DNA of 64,000 nt from Maratus speciosus (GCA_963932465.1 OZ010788.1:672598484-672662483), one strand, 5' to 3'; shown: positions 32,280 to 44,180, counted from the first letter of the stretch. Notes: a model not told the origin generated them from the letters alone. Translations and numbers: made by a program.

Positions 32280-33894
32280 AAAAGAAAAAAGTGTAATTAG
32301 AATGAGAAATTAATCTTCGTTGATGTTGAATTGATTTACAAGATTATCAAATTCTTTTATAATAACAAGCTTTTTTTGTACAGGGTTGTTTAGTTTTTCG
32401 TTGAGTTTTTAGTTTGAATTGAAATGTTTTTTAATAAAAAGTAGAAATTTGGTTATTTGTAAGATTTCTTTAATATCATTAAAGGCATTGAAAATTTCTT
32501 TTATGTCCTAATTATGTCGTAGTGTAATTTGGTGGAATTTTACTGGAACTAGGAGAATTTTTTGTATTGTTGGAATATTCAGAAGCACGGGAGAAAGAGC
32601 TATCTCCACAGGAGATATAGAGGTATTTTAGGTGGCTGGAAAGCTTAGATTCATATTGGTAAATCTAAATTACCAGATCACGAAAAATATCAATTTTTTA
32701 TACTAGAAAAATGGAAGTCTGCTTTTTCAGAATTTAGTTTCGCCCCCGATGAAAAAGAAAATATATATGTGTATAAATATAGATGGTACAAAATAAATTT
32801 CCTTTTTGAAGCTTCAAACACATGCTTTTATTTTATATTAAATGACATCATTCGCATCCGCTAAAAGATTTACGACCCAACCTTAAGCAACATCTACAGA
32901 AAAGTATGCATTTGACGTCACTATTGCAGAATGCTACACAAATACAGCAAAAAGCAATTTCGTCCTTCAAGAAACTCGGTAAAAAAATCGGCTATCTAAT
33001 GATTCACAGTCCTTCATGTGTTTGTAACATTAATATAGATTCTTAAAATTAAATATAGTTTATAATAGCTCCATGTTTTATCAGAAATTATTCATTTATA
33101 TGTTTTCAAAATAGCTCTAACTTTAATTAATATTTTTTTTTCAGTCGTTATGGGAAAATGGCAACAAAAAGATTATAATCTACTATTTTCCAACTATTTT
33201 CTTTAATTTTCTACAGAAATGGAGTACATGAGTTGCCAACTTAAGGAAATGGTGTTAAAAACTAGAAAAATATTAATATCTCAAAAATAAATTGAGATGC
33301 AGTTTTCAAACAAATTGCATTTAAAAGTACCTTTTTCCCTACACGACGGTATGAAAATTGATGTGCGATGCTTAGAAGCTTAAAAAATTGCAATAGAGAT
33401 TATCCCGTACAATGATACATCTGCTTTGCTTTACGGCTGGTTTATATAACGGAACGTTATTTTTTGGAGACAACGCTTTAATTGTTGGGAGAAAGAAGTA
33501 GCATACCGGAGGCTAAAAAAGCTTCCTTCTATGATGCAATTTTCTGTCTGCAAAAGCAGTGAATATGCATTTATTGTATTATTTTAACGTCGTGTCTCCA
33601 GAAGTTCAAAAAATCCTTTATATACTTGTTTCCACATTAACTTCATGTAAATTCATATGTATTTTATAGCATGCTACAGATCATATGCAAAATATTAGAA
33701 TAATTACTTTTTTTTTTTCTTTTTTTACAAATGGAAAATATCGTTTGGTAATTTAATGTCTGTTAATGAAAATATGCAAACGATATTTTTATTAAGAACT
33801 TATTGTTGATTAGACTTGTTTATTATCTTAAAATTAATATCATATTCGAGGATGGAGTAGCACAGTTGACGTTTATTACAACAGAAAGAAAAAT

Positions 33895-33964
33895 GTCCAG
33901 ACCAGGAATCGAACCTGGATACTTGGCGTGCGTGCCAATGCCTTATCTGTTAGGCTATCCGGAC
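33895..33964 (-). pseudogene. tRNA-like SINE head 1
   Basis: On the minus strand GTCCGGATAGCCTAACAGAT gives the acceptor and A box, and GGTTCGATTCC is a good B box. The anticodon loop has only six bases, so it cannot be a normal tRNA. Confidence 0.65.
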
Positions 33965-34195
33965 GATACCTGCCTGACATAATTCACTCTTATTTGTCGG
34001 ACTTGGCTGCGAACTGCAGCGATAGTTTCATTCATCCGAGCTATAACTATAGCATTTACAAAATGAAAGTGTGTTTTAACACGGAAACTCCTGTATAAGG
34101 TCATAATGAAGGGAAGGAATATTTTTTCAACTGGATTAAATCATATTCGAGGATGGAGTAGCACAGTTGACGTTTATTCCAACAGAGCGAAAAAT

Positions 34196-34266
34196 GTCCA
34201 GACCAGGAATCGAACCTGGATACTTCGCGTGCCGTGCCAATGCCTTACCTGTTAGGCTATCCGGAC
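34196..34266 (-). pseudogene. tRNA-like SINE head 2
   Basis: As head 1, with a seven-base loop ACGGCAC (anticodon position GGC, alanine-like) and one mismatch in the anticodon stem. The acceptor GTCCGGA pairs with TCTGGAC. Confidence 0.65.
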
Positions 34267-34456
34267 GATACCTGGCTGACATAATTCATTCTTATTTGTT
34301 GGACTTGGTTGCGAACTGCAGCGCTCGTTTCATTCATCCGAGCTATAATTATAGCATTTATATGACGAAAGTGTGTTTTAACACGGAAACTCCTGTATAC
34401 CATGTATTAGGTCATAATGAAGGGAACGAATATATCGAATATAACGAATAGGTATC

Positions 34457-34527
34457 GTCCGGATAGCCTAACAGGTAAGGCATTGGCACAGTACGCCAAG
34501 TATCCAGGTTCGATTCCTGGTCTGGAC
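34457..34527 (+). pseudogene. tRNA-like SINE head 3
   Basis: Good cloverleaf: acceptor GTCCGGA/TCTGGAC, anticodon stem TTGGC/GCCAA with loop ACAGTAC. Position 33 is C instead of U. The anticodon would read AGT. A CATTTTT tail and SINE body follow directly, so I read it as a SINE head, although the box elements could still recruit RNA polymerase III. Confidence 0.65.
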
Positions 34528-34813
34528 ATTTTTCACTCTGTTGGAATAAACGTCAACTGTGCTACTTCATCCTCGAATATGATTTAATCCAGTTGAAAAA
34601 ATATTCGTTCCCTTCATTATGAATTAATATCATTTTTGAAAAGATTAATTAAAAAATTATTTTGAAAAGTCAAAATATTAGGATTCAAGTGGTTCAAAAT
34701 ATTAGAATATTTCACACTAATTCCCTTTTAATTATCACCAATTCATAACTGGTGGCATCATTAATTAAATTCAGACGATTTTATTTAAAATCAGTATTCT
34801 TTTTGCAGTTTGT

Positions 34814-35856
34814 TTGCTTTTTCGTCTTTTATTGGGTCGTGTGATTGATATTCCTGAATCTATTAAACTTTGTATGGTTGATTTATATCGGCACGGTAAA
34901 AATCAATATTATATAGCGAATTATTTACATTGTTCGCAGTCAAGTGTTAGTAAAATACTAACACAATATTCAAAAAATGGAAAATTTCAAAATAATCGCC
35001 AAAATGGCGGCCAAAAACCAAAAAGATCTGCTAGAGATGACAGGAAATTGAAGCGTATAGTTAAGAAAAACCGTTTTAAAAGTGTGCGATTCTTGCACCG
35101 AAAATGGAAAGAAAAAGGAGCTGAAGTTACTACATCAACAACATTAAGACGTCTCCATACATTTAAGTTTGAATCTCGTGTACCGAAAACAAAACCTCCA
35201 ATGACTGCAAAACAGACAACTAGCGTATACGATTGCATTGGTGTAAATCAAGACGTTTATGGAGCGAAGAAGATTGGAAAAATACATTATTTAATGATGA
35301 AAGTATGTTTTGTGTTTCATATGGTAATCAAGCTATTCGAGTTTGGAGAATGAAACAAGAAGAATTTGATAAAGAATGCCTTAAACGTTCCGTAAAATTT
35401 GCTGCTAGTGTCATTGTTTGGCATTGCATGAGTGCAGAAGTACCTGGAAAGTTATGCATCGTCTACGAAAAGGTTGACTCTCAGATATATCAAGAAATTT
35501 TGGAATATTACATGATTCCATTATCAGAAGATTTACTTGAAGATGGTTTCATCTTTTAACAAGATTTAGCGTCACCGCATACCTCGGTGTCAACTAAGAA
35601 TTGATTCCGCCAACGTAACATTAAGGTACTTCCTTGGCCACCAAACTCACCAGACCTTAATCCCATCGAAAACTTATGGTGTATAACGAAGAAAAAAGTC
35701 CAAAAAAATCCTCCTTCAAGTAAAACTGAGTTAGTGGCACGTATAAAGTCTATTTGGGCTAATATTGATAGAACTTTTTGTAAACACCTTGTATATAGTA
35801 TGCAAGATCGATTGTACGCTGTTATGAAAGCTAAAGGGGATGCTACAAAATATTAA
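34814..35856 (+). pseudogene. Tc1-like transposase, frameshifted
   Basis: The first frame (34814 to about 35230) has a helix-turn-helix region with SIKLCMVDLYRHGKNQYYIA and CSQSSVSKIL, then a basic second DNA-binding part with TTLRRLHTF. Near 35235 the frame shifts. The catalytic part continues with LFNDESMF (first D), QDLASPHTS (second D, in a decayed QDNAPxHT motif) after a stop near 35558, and WPPNSPDLNPIENLW (DD34E-type third acidic residue in NPIENLW). A further stop lies near 35600. It ends GDATKY at 35856. Full length is near the usual 340 residues. The order of motifs is unmistakable for Tc1-like enzymes, but it cannot be active. Confidence 0.9.
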
Positions 35857-36179
35857 CTACCATTTACTTCATATTTATAAGGTAATATTGTTGCGTAAAA
35901 TAAAATATTCTAATATTTTGAACCAATCTAAATTTTATTCTAATATTTTGATGTGTTTCAGAAAGCTGTATACCTAATTTATTGTACTGTATTTTATATT
36001 TTGTAAATGTTAAAATCTCATCTAAACATTCCAGATTTAATTTATAAGAAATTTAATAGCATTTACTTAGTATCAAAAATAAATAAATGAAAAATAATTT
36101 TTTCTTATTACTTTTTCTCAATTATTCTAATATTTTGAATATGAGCTGTATCACTACTTTCATTATTATACAGCATTAT

Positions 36180-36440
36180 TTACCCACAGTAAAAGTCGAC
36201 TGAATATCATAAGACTACCCAACTCTCCACTGCATTGACAAATTGCAATATTGAATATCTGCATAATGAGCTCTTCTGTGCCATAAGCTAAATATCCTGT
36301 ATTCAAAAGCAGTTAATGCATTAGTGTGTTTTCCAGTGTATTATTAGTAAATGGGTGCATCTCACAATAACTATCCGGTATGAATGGGTACATAGCAAAT
36401 GTGTGTTCAGATGTCAAATGCAAATTAAAATGGTAGAAAC
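36180..36440 (+). repeat. Dispersed repeat N (copy 2)
   Basis: Aligns with 28622-28897; see that entry. It stands directly outside the right end of the Tc1-like element. Confidence 0.6.
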
Positions 36441-36611
36441 CACATTTATTAAACGCTGTAGAATTAAGATACTCTTCTAACTTTGCTTCGAAATGAATAT
36501 AGATATGTAGTAGGGAAACGTCATATAATAACAGTTGTGTATATATTTAATTAGTAGTATATACTGCATATATACTAACACTATGCATTACACGCACTGC
36601 ATACGTGCGTA

Positions 36612-36788
36612 CCGAACGAAGACTATAAGTGCTACGCATTTATATAATTATGAACGCACCTAATGACACATTTTATTTTTAAAGTTTGTGGTAGATCTGG
36701 TCGCACTGCATACGACTTTAAAAATAAAATGTGTCATTAGGTGCGTTCATAATTATATAAATGCGTAGCACTTATAGTCGTCGTTCGG
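36612..36788. repeat. Long palindrome, 74-bp arms with 29-bp loop
   Basis: 36612-36685 and 36715-36788 are reverse complements with one mismatch. The right arm is the end of element X copy 2, so the left arm is an inverted duplication of that end. The strict sequence match points to a recent origin. Confidence 0.9.
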
Positions 36789-37149
36789 TCCGTCTGTCTG
36801 TCCGTCCGCATATAACAGAGCAAAAACTACCCAACCGAATGGACTGAAATTTTAAATATATAATTGTTTCAAAATTTTGTGGAGTCATATCAAGTTTTAT
36901 GAAAATCGGATGTATAGTTTTTATAGGGATAGTCAAAAGTTTTCCGTTACATGACGGCCAATGGGAAAAATTATTTCAGGTGCATTTTAATAATGTTACA
37001 ACCTTTCGAACAGAATAAAATGGATATGCAGTTATGAAGCTAACTAAACTATGCATTCAGTACAATATGCGGTACAATAAATATTTATGAAACTAGTTAT
37101 AGTACGAACGCACCTCATTTGCCCCGTTTGACGTGCAATTTTCAACTTG
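36738..37149 (-). mobile_element. Element X (copy 2, one internal unit)
   Basis: Reverse complement of 11028-12165 with only one of the about 180-bp internal units. The outer end CAACTTG borders an A/T run as in copy 1. A CGTCTGTCTGTCCGTCCG tract is retained. Confidence 0.75.
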
Positions 37150-37332
37150 TTTTATTTTATCGCAAAAAAATATCGCAAACGTTGCTATTAAATAAGGTGA
37201 TTGCGAAATCTGAGATTTAAATATTTAATAGAAAATTTCTATTTTGAAAAAACAATGTTAACAACGCCAGAACTTTAAATTTTAAAGCATACTGGTTTCG
37301 ATAGAATTTAGAGTACGTCTTCAGTGTAAACA

Positions 37333-37582
37333 ATGACGGAAATTTGCTCATATGTACATACGAGAGATTCGGATTCAAGTGAAAGGTATGTAGCAGTACG
37401 ACCAATACGAAAACCGAATTTTAGCCGAATTGAAGTTAAAAGTGTGTTGTCTAAAATTACCTCTAAACTCACTTCTATACATGAACATAACATTCTTGAA
37501 GCATTTCATATAAATAAAACTTATGAAAATATTCTGAATTGTGAATTCGCTGTTCTTCCATTATCAGATTGTTGGAAATATT
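37333..37582 (+). pseudogene. Unknown gene or exon, part 1 (split by BEL/Pao and mariner)
   Basis: An ATG at 37333 in good context (A at -3, stop codon two codons upstream, CAG acceptor-like site at 37320) opens a frame that runs into the 5' LTR. Outside the retrotransposon it resumes at 47613-47767, and again outside the mariner MITE at 48335-48406. With one copy of each target duplication counted, the three parts are in phase (250 + 155 + 72 bases) and end in TAA. The 158-residue product has a polar N-terminal two thirds (starts MTEICSYVHTRDSDSSE), one hydrophobic segment at about residues 105-121, and NGT and NAT sites near the end. I do not recognise it. It may be a host exon or an older repeat's gene. 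Confidence 0.6.
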
Positions 37583-37789
37583 TGTTCCATGTAGCGAGAC
37601 ATGCCGCGCCACCAATAATTAAAATCCCAGTGACTATTATCTGAAGTGAAGTGAAGTAAGCTTTGAGTAGGGTGTTGAGATGTGAGTATTAGAGAAAGCT
37701 GCGAAGCGCTGCTTCTGTGTTAATAAAGTGATGTTAAAATTACCAGCGCCTTGGAAATAATTTGTGTTATAATGTGAGTTTATTCAACA
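37583..37789 (+). repeat. 5' LTR of the BEL/Pao element
   Basis: 207 bp, from TGTTCCATGTAGCGAGACAT to GTGAGTTTATTCAACA. It differs from the 3' LTR at roughly a dozen and a half positions by eye. AATAAAGTGATG near 37722 may be a polyadenylation signal. Confidence 0.95.
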
Positions 37790-37806
37790 TGGTCCATCGA
37801 GCCGGA
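37790..37806 (+). promoter_or_regulatory. Primer binding site
   Basis: TGGTCCATCGAGCCGGA directly follows the LTR, as expected for a tRNA primer site. I did not identify the tRNA. Confidence 0.7.
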
Positions 37807-38087
37807 GGTGTATAATTTAAGTAATTTGTGTGATTTATATGATAAGAACAAATTCGAACTGTATGTGAGGTAGTTTTGGTTTGTGCTTAAAGATGTTTAG
37901 TTCACCTTTTTTGTGAGAGTCTTGTGATCATTTGTGCCTAATAAGAGAAGTATTGTGACTAAGAAGATTTCAGTGTTGAGATTATATTTTAAAATGTGCC
38001 CCTGGATTTAATACCGCTAAATCTACTTCGTGATTGCCTCAGCGACTGAGGTAAGAGCAATTTTTCTAGTTTTGATTTAGATAAATT

Positions 38088-39300
38088 ATGTCTATTATTG
38101 ATAATTTAAATAAAGACGAGGTTAACCTTGTTGTTGAGGAATTATGTTTAACTGCTCCTGAAAGCAGTAAAATTATAGACTTAAGAGATATTATAGAGAT
38201 AAGTGAGAATTACTCAAATGAGCAATTAATGAAAGACGTAGTCAATTCGTTTGTTGAGGAGTATAAATCGCGAAAAGAAGCTGAGAAATCTAAACTAGAA
38301 TTAGAAAAAAATAAATTAGCGCAATTAGAAAAAGAGTTAGAAATAGCAAATATTCGCAAAGAACCATCGCAAAATTCTGAATTTGAAAAAATTAAATTAG
38401 CTCAGTTAGAGAAAGAATTAGAATTGGCCAAAGTGCGTAGAGATTCTCGAGAAATTTGTCGTCCTTAACAGAAAAATCGGAAACGGAGATAGTGAGCAAT
38501 AACCTAGAAAGTTTTATTAAAAGTAATAAAACATTAACTATCCGTGTACCGACGAGAGCTGAGTCATTTAATCTTTTCTTTCAATAACTTGAAAAAGCGT
38601 TCAAAACTAAAAATGTATCCGAAGAGTTTAAGTCAGAAATTCTTCTAAATTTTCTCGGGGGAAAAAGCGAGTAATTTAATGATTTATTTGTCAGAGTATG
38701 AGTTGATTAGTTATGATGAATTGAAAACTATAGTCTTAAAGGAATTTCAACCTACTGCGCAAGAGTGTTTAAATAATTTCAGGAGAACGCAAAAATTACC
38801 GTCGGAAAATTACGTTCAATTTGCATCCAGATTGAAATAAACTTTTCTATATTACTGTAGCCTGCGTGAAGTAAATGATTTTAAATCCTTATGCGATGTG
38901 ATCGTTTCAGACAGAATTTTCAATTCTTTAGATCGCGAATTAATGAGTCATATCGCAACTAAACAAGCAGAATCAAATTTTAAACCAAAGCAACTTGGCA
39001 GATAATGCGATATTTACTTATCGGTTAAAAATAAAAACAGAAATGAATCAAATGCGTATTTGAGAAATTTCGTAAGTGAAAATAAACAAATAGCGGGAAA
39101 TAAATTGCGAAATGCACGCCCTGAAAGGGGGTTTTCAAATGTTTTCCTTTCGGAAACAAAAAATAATAAATGTGTTTTGTGTAAACCTATTGCGTATCAT
39201 GCATTACATTCTTATCCGTAATTCAAAAAACTTTCGGTAAAATAAAAAGTTGAAGTTGTGAAACTAAATAAAGCATGTTTTAAATGTTTAAATTACAATT
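38088..39300 (+). pseudogene. BEL/Pao gag, broken
   Basis: The first frame (38088-38468) gives an N-terminal region and then a K/E/L-rich coiled coil with the repeated ELEKxKLAQLEKELE pattern. Gag-like sequence follows in shifted frames (AFKTKNVSEEFKSEIL, ELKTIVLKEFQPTAQECLNN) with several stops. Near 39168-39335 are cysteine clusters CVLC and CFKC with later C-x-C residues, the zinc-knuckle region of BEL/Pao Gag. Gag would assemble the particle and bind RNA. Confidence 0.8.
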
Positions 39301-39303
39301 GTT

Positions 39304-40216
39304 GTGTACAGAAATGTAATTATAAAAACTGTGGATGTGGTCCATAACGAGTTGATAAATTTTCCGAGGGAAGAAAATGATTTGAGTAATAATCAAAATA
39401 AATTTCGATGTCATGTGTTTCAGGCAGGTGCAGGAATAAAGGATTCAGTAAAAATTTCACCAAGCGAAGAAAATTTTTCTTTTCCTCCGAGCCAGACTGT
39501 CGCCACTAGTTTCGCAAAAGATAAAACAAAAACTGTGTTATTGAGTACAGCACGAATTTTCATTAAAGATAAATTTTCGGAATGGCAGGAAATTAGATAT
39601 TTATTGGATGTCGGCTCGCAAGCCTGTTTGATTACTTCTCAGTGTGCTAATCGACTGCAACTTAAAATTAATAAAACAAATACTTTACATTCGTGTTTAG
39701 ATGATTCTTCTATGACGGTAAAGGGTTGCGTAAAGACAAAAATCGCGAATAGAGATAAAAGTTTGGAAAGGGAATTGAGTATGCTAGTAGTAAAGAAAAT
39801 TACAGATTTAATTCTGCAAAGAGTGATTAATACAAATGTTGAGGTCCCAGATTTAACTATGTTAGCAGATTACCGATTTAATTTTCCTGATAAAATTGAC
39901 CTGTTGTTAGGTGTAGAAATATTTTATGAATTATTAAGACCAGGACAAATATATTCTCAGTGTTTGAAATTACTTTTACAAAATACTGTATTTGGATACG
40001 TGGCTAGTGGAAGCATAGAACAGGGAGATGAGGTTAAAGTTCATTGTGGGCTAATTCGGGAGGAGTATTTAAGCAAAACATTGAAAAAGTTTTGGGAAGT
40101 TGAAAAAATTGAGATAAAGTTACCAGAAAGTGAGGAATTTAAGATATGCGAAAAACATTTTGCGCCTACGCATTGGAGAAATAAGGAAGGTAGATACGTA
40201 GTGAAAACGCCTTTAA
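39304..40216 (+). pseudogene. BEL/Pao pol: aspartic protease region
   Basis: A 306-codon frame. LLDVGSQACLI at residues 100-110 is the catalytic motif (D102; the usual D-S/T-G is here D-V-G). IDLLLGVEIFYELLRPGQI at 198-216 is the conserved second half found in Pao proteases. The last residues and the stop are read from the MITE at 40217. The enzyme would cut the Gag-Pol polyprotein. The loss of S/T at the active site would itself be expected to inactivate it. Confidence 0.85.
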
Positions 40217-40417
40217 CCCCTTGAGGAGCGGTGGGATAAAATATATCCCAACTAATTTAAACAAGATTCTCACCAGAAAATTTTAACTAAATTTTATATT
40301 TTCAACTTTGGAGGAAAATCGCTGAAATATTGCTCTTCCTTATTTAAAAATAAATTTTTTCGATTATTCCGGTGAGGATTCAATATTTAGAGACATTTTT
40401 GCTTGCCCCTCAAGGGG
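40217..40417 (+). mobile_element. TTAA MITE family A in pol (copy 2)
   Basis: 201 bp, CCCCTTGAGGAGCGGTGGG to GCCCCTCAAGGGG, flanked by TTAA at 40213-40216 and TTAT at 40418-40421. It interrupts pol between protease and reverse transcriptase, so it is younger than the retrotransposon. Confidence 0.85.
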
Positions 40418-40425
40418 TTATAGGA

Positions 40426-42055
40426 AAATCCTTCGTGTTTAGGCCGATCTAGGGATCCTGCTCTCAAAAAACTCAGATCGCTGTGGACTCGCTTATCAAA
40501 GGATGAGCAATATTTTAATCTGTATAAAGAATTCTTAAAGGAATACGAAGATTTAGGGCATATGAAACAGGTGAAAGAAGCAAAAGAACCTGCTATTGCG
40601 TACTATGCTCCACATCATGGTATATTTCGTCCAGAAAAATCGACTCTCAGAGTTGTTTTTAATTGTTCTGCCACGACAACAAATGGGACATCACTAAATT
40701 CATTACAATATAATGGCGGAGTCATTCAGAACGACTTATTTACGATCATGATTAGCTTCCGAGAACATGTTTATGCTCTGACTGCAGATGTGAAAATGAT
40801 GTACCGAATGATTAACATTGACCCTAGTCAGAACTCGTTGCAGAGAATTTAATGGAACGATAATTTTAAGGAAGAACCAAAAATTTTAGAATTACAAACG
40901 GTGACTTACGGAACTGTCAGCGCGCCCTATTTAGCAATGAATACGCTCAATCAATTATCAATTGATGAAGGAAATAATTTTCCAATGGCAGCACCAGTTC
41001 TTCGTGAAAATACTTATATGGAAGATATTTTGTGCGGTGCACCTACGCTTGAGGAAGCCAAAGAGTTGCAGCGGCAGCTCATAGCGATTATGCATAAGGC
41101 AGGTATACAACTTCATAAATGGTGCATAAGTGATAAAAATCTTTCGCTGACACCTGGACAAGGGTATAATTTTGAAAACAACATCGAGACTAAAACGTCA
41201 GGGGTTTCGTGGAACTCAAGGGATGACTGTTTCCTATTTCGAGTTAAAGTAGAATTGAGCGATTCCTATACCAAGCGACAAGTATCGTCGACAATTGCCA
41301 GAATTTTTTATCCGCTAGGACTTCTTGCCCCTGTTATAGCGAAAGCCAAAATATTTATGCAGAGATTGTGGAGAATTAATATTGACTGGAATGACGAGCT
41401 CCCTGATTCAGAATATCACGAGTGGCATCAATTTTTTATATCGCTTAAAAGTGTTAATAATATACAAATAAGTCGACGCATTATAATTGAAAACCTAGAA
41501 ATTGTTCAAATACATGGTTTCGCAGATGCCTCAGAACGTTGTTATGGAGCAGCGGTTTATTGCACATCCTGTGACTTTCTAGGAAATGCGATGGTGTATT
41601 TAATCACTAGCAAATCACGTGTTACACCTGTAAAGAGTCTAACTATTCCAAGACTCGAACTATGTGCCGCAGTTTTGTTAACCAAACTGGTAAAATGAGT
41701 CTTATCATCCATGAAAGTAATAGTTACTAATGTTTTCCTGTGGTTCGATTCAACAATTGTGTTAGCGTGGATTCAAAAGGAACCCATAGATCTCAAGCAA
41801 TATGTGCAAAACAGGATGGCTAAAATTCAAGAAAACTCTAGTTCTGAACAGTGGCGTCATATCTGCTCTGAACTTAATCCGGCTGATAAACTTTCTCGAG
41901 GTATGGGTCCAGATAAACTTATTGATTGTGACTTGCGGTGGAACGGACCTATTTTTCTTAATGACACTGACTATGGTCGACGTTCCGTAATTATACCAGA
42001 AGCTAATGAGGAGTTCAATAAAGAGCTCAAACACAATTCAAACCCTGTCAATTAA
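40426..42055 (+). pseudogene. BEL/Pao pol: reverse transcriptase and RNase H
   Basis: From 40562 a single frame runs to 42055 with nonsense codons at 40850-40852 and 41696-41698. Reverse transcriptase marks are HGIFRPEKSTLRVVFNCSA, LTADVKMMYRMI and the catalytic box YMEDI near 41017. RNase H marks are HGFADASERCYGAAVY near 41516, TIPRLELCAAVLL and WFDSTIVLAWI. These fit BEL/Pao, where the box is usually YVDD. YMED keeps one aspartate only. Confidence 0.9.
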
Positions 42056-42169
42056 TTTAATATTATTAACTGTAATGTTACAGATAATTGTTTTGTTAAT
42101 GACTTAATTAATCTTAATAATGATTATATAACTATTTTACGCATTCTTAGTTATATTTTCAGGTTTGTC

Positions 42170-43360
42170 ATGAATGCAAGAAACCCACTTTATAAGTGTT
42201 ATGGACCCTTGTCAAGCTCAGAACTGGAGAACTCTCAGATTTATTTAATTAAATCTGTCCAAGGGGCAGAATTCAATGCAGACATACGTAGTCTCCAGAC
42301 CAAAGGTTCGGTAAGTCCGAGTAATAAGCTAAAAAGCCTTAACCCATTCATAGATGAATTTGGAATTTTAAGGGTTGGAGGTCGATTAGATAACAGTAAT
42401 TTAAATTTTGCGAGAAAGCACCCAGTGATTTTACCTAAATCTAATAGTTTTACTTTAATTGTTATAAATTATTATTATAAAAAATACCTTCATGTCGGTG
42501 CTTCAACATTACTTTCTTTGGTAAGAGAAAAATTTTGGCCAATAAATGGTCGTGCAACAAGTCGAAAGGTAGTACATCTGTGCATCCCATGTTTTAAAGC
42601 TAAACCAATTATTGCAAATCAATTGATGGGCGATTTGCCCAGGGATAGAGTCCAATTGGACTACTGCTTTAATATTTCGGGAGTAGATCTGTGTGGGATA
42701 TTTATGGTCAAAGTTGGGTATGCTCGTAGAACTACCTTGCAAAAAATCTATATCTGTATTTTTGTTTGTTTTGTATTTAAAGTTGTACATATAGAAATTG
42801 TTTCAGATTTAACCTCCGAATCATTTATTGGTGCATTGAAAAGATTCATTGCACGCAGAAGTAAATGTGCCAAATTGTATTCAGATAACGTGAAAAATTT
42901 TATTGGTGCAAATAAGATTCTTAAGGTTTTTTATGAGCTAGTAAAAAAAAAAAACCTGATGAGAAATTAGCAGCATATTTATCCACGGAAGGCACTGAGT
43001 GGAAATTTATCCCTCCCAGGGCACCCAATTTCGGGGGTCTTTGGGAGGCAGCTATAAAATCATTTAAGTATCACTTTAAGAGAGTTGTGGGAGGTGCTTA
43101 TGAGAAACCTCTTACAGTAGTCATACAAATTGAGGGAATTCTAAATTCGAGGCCCTTGAGTCCATTATCAGATGATGAGAATGATTTTGGAGTCTTAACT
43201 CCGGCCTATTTTCTGATAAACAGGCCGTTAAATTTCATTATTGAGCCTGATCTAACCAATATAAGAGAAAATCGCCTTAAAAAATGGCAAAAGATAACTA
43301 AAATTCTACAACTTTTTTGGCGTAAATGGCATCATAATTACTTAAGTGAATTACAGCAAA
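42170..43360 (+). pseudogene. BEL/Pao pol: integrase, main part
   Basis: Same frame as the reverse transcriptase up to 42970. The zinc-binding part has HPVILPKSN, HVGASTLL and CIPCFK. The catalytic core has GVDLCG (first D) and LYSDNVKNFIGA (second D). A slip at the A run near 42944-42955 shifts the frame. FGGLWEAAIKSF near 43027 then carries the glutamate. The rest is open from 43087 with LNSRPLSPLSDD. The frame ends in the insert at 43361. Confidence 0.9.
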
Positions 43361-43829
43361 TAGTCCAGTCAAATTTGAGTTTGAAGTGGAAAATTCTGGT
43401 GTAATTGTTTTTAGTGTCTTACTTTATGTTTTCGGGGGTGCTGAATACGAATCTGAAGTTGTCCAACAAAATTTCTCTCGGCAAATATGAAAAATCGGGA
43501 AAAAACCACCAAAAAATCGCAGATTTTTTTTGTTTTTGGCTTATAACTTGCAAAGTAAGCTTTTTACGCTAAAGGTGACCACATATTAAAATACAGTCGA
43601 GAAATTTACCTACAATTCATGTTCATACCTTTTTTTTGTTCGATATACGGCTTCCGTAGAGGCGTTGGAAAAAACGCGAAAACCAGTAATTTTGGAAAAT
43701 TGCAAAACAGATATTCTAACCCTTTCCGTTCATAACACTAAAAGTAAGCATTTCACTGTAAACATTTGCAAACGTAATCACTTATTATTAGGTTATATAT
43801 TTTTATGATGTAGGTATATAATGTGACCT

Positions 43830-44180
43830 CGAAAATCCGGCATTCAGAGATCCGGCAACTTAAAAAATGCGGCATCAAAGTCATGTCCCCCCTCCTTTTT
43901 TTTCACTTCCAACTTACGGCAAAAGTATATAAAAATATTTTTGAATTAAAATCCGAGATAAAAAACAATTTATTAGCTGACAGCGATATCGCTGACGCTG
44001 TGCCAAATAGATCCCTCGATAACACTGGTAGCAGCTCAGAGGAACGAGGTAAGGACCTGGCAGAAGATGAGGACTCGCAAAAAAAATGCATACATTTGAC
44101 CGGAAAATTAACGTCATCTTCAAAGAAACAAGACTGTATTTCCGAAATTGATACAATTCTCTACAATGTATGTGCAAGTA
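43830..44180 (+). pseudogene. Tigger-like tail frame in the left arm of V
   Basis: The frame with DSDIADAVPN, SSSEERGKDLAEDED, CIHLTGKL and KQDCISEIDT resembles 29588-29956. A mirrored, more broken version is in the right arm at about 46190-46400 (minus). Confidence 0.45.

Larger units (their letters stand above)
33844..34621. mobile_element. Cluster of three tRNA-headed SINE units with 12-bp duplication
   Basis: Two units on the minus strand and one on the plus strand share a tRNA-like head and a tail with TTTTTCACTCTGTTGGAATA, GTCAACTGTGCTACT and ATCCAGTTGAAAAAATATTC. The direct repeat AATTAATATCAT flanks the whole at 33832-33843 and 34622-34633. A single later-scrambled insertion, or a SINE multimer, is therefore indicated. 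The same tail start follows the tRNA-like unit at 48936. Confidence 0.75.
33677..36148 (+). mobile_element. Tc1-like DNA transposon, 2.47 kb including inserts
   Basis: The left end CAGATCATATGCAAAATATT is inverted at the right as AATATTTTGAATATGAGCTG. TA lies outside each (33675-33676, 36149-36150). The motif CAAAATATTAGAATA recurs at about 34672, 34703, 35907 and 35942 as internal repeats. The element holds one decayed transposase gene and a tRNA-SINE cluster (33844-34621). Without the cluster it is about 1.7 kb, usual for Tc1-like elements. Confidence 0.8.

Noticed and set aside
34167..34451. 94-codon plus-strand frame with SRPGIEPG
   Set aside because: It is the reverse reading of a tRNA-like SINE head; RPGIEPG is the well-known artefact of translating tRNA genes backwards.
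34457..34527. A functional tRNA gene
   Set aside because: The cloverleaf is good, but C at position 33, SINE tail directly downstream and sister copies with damaged loops favour a SINE head.
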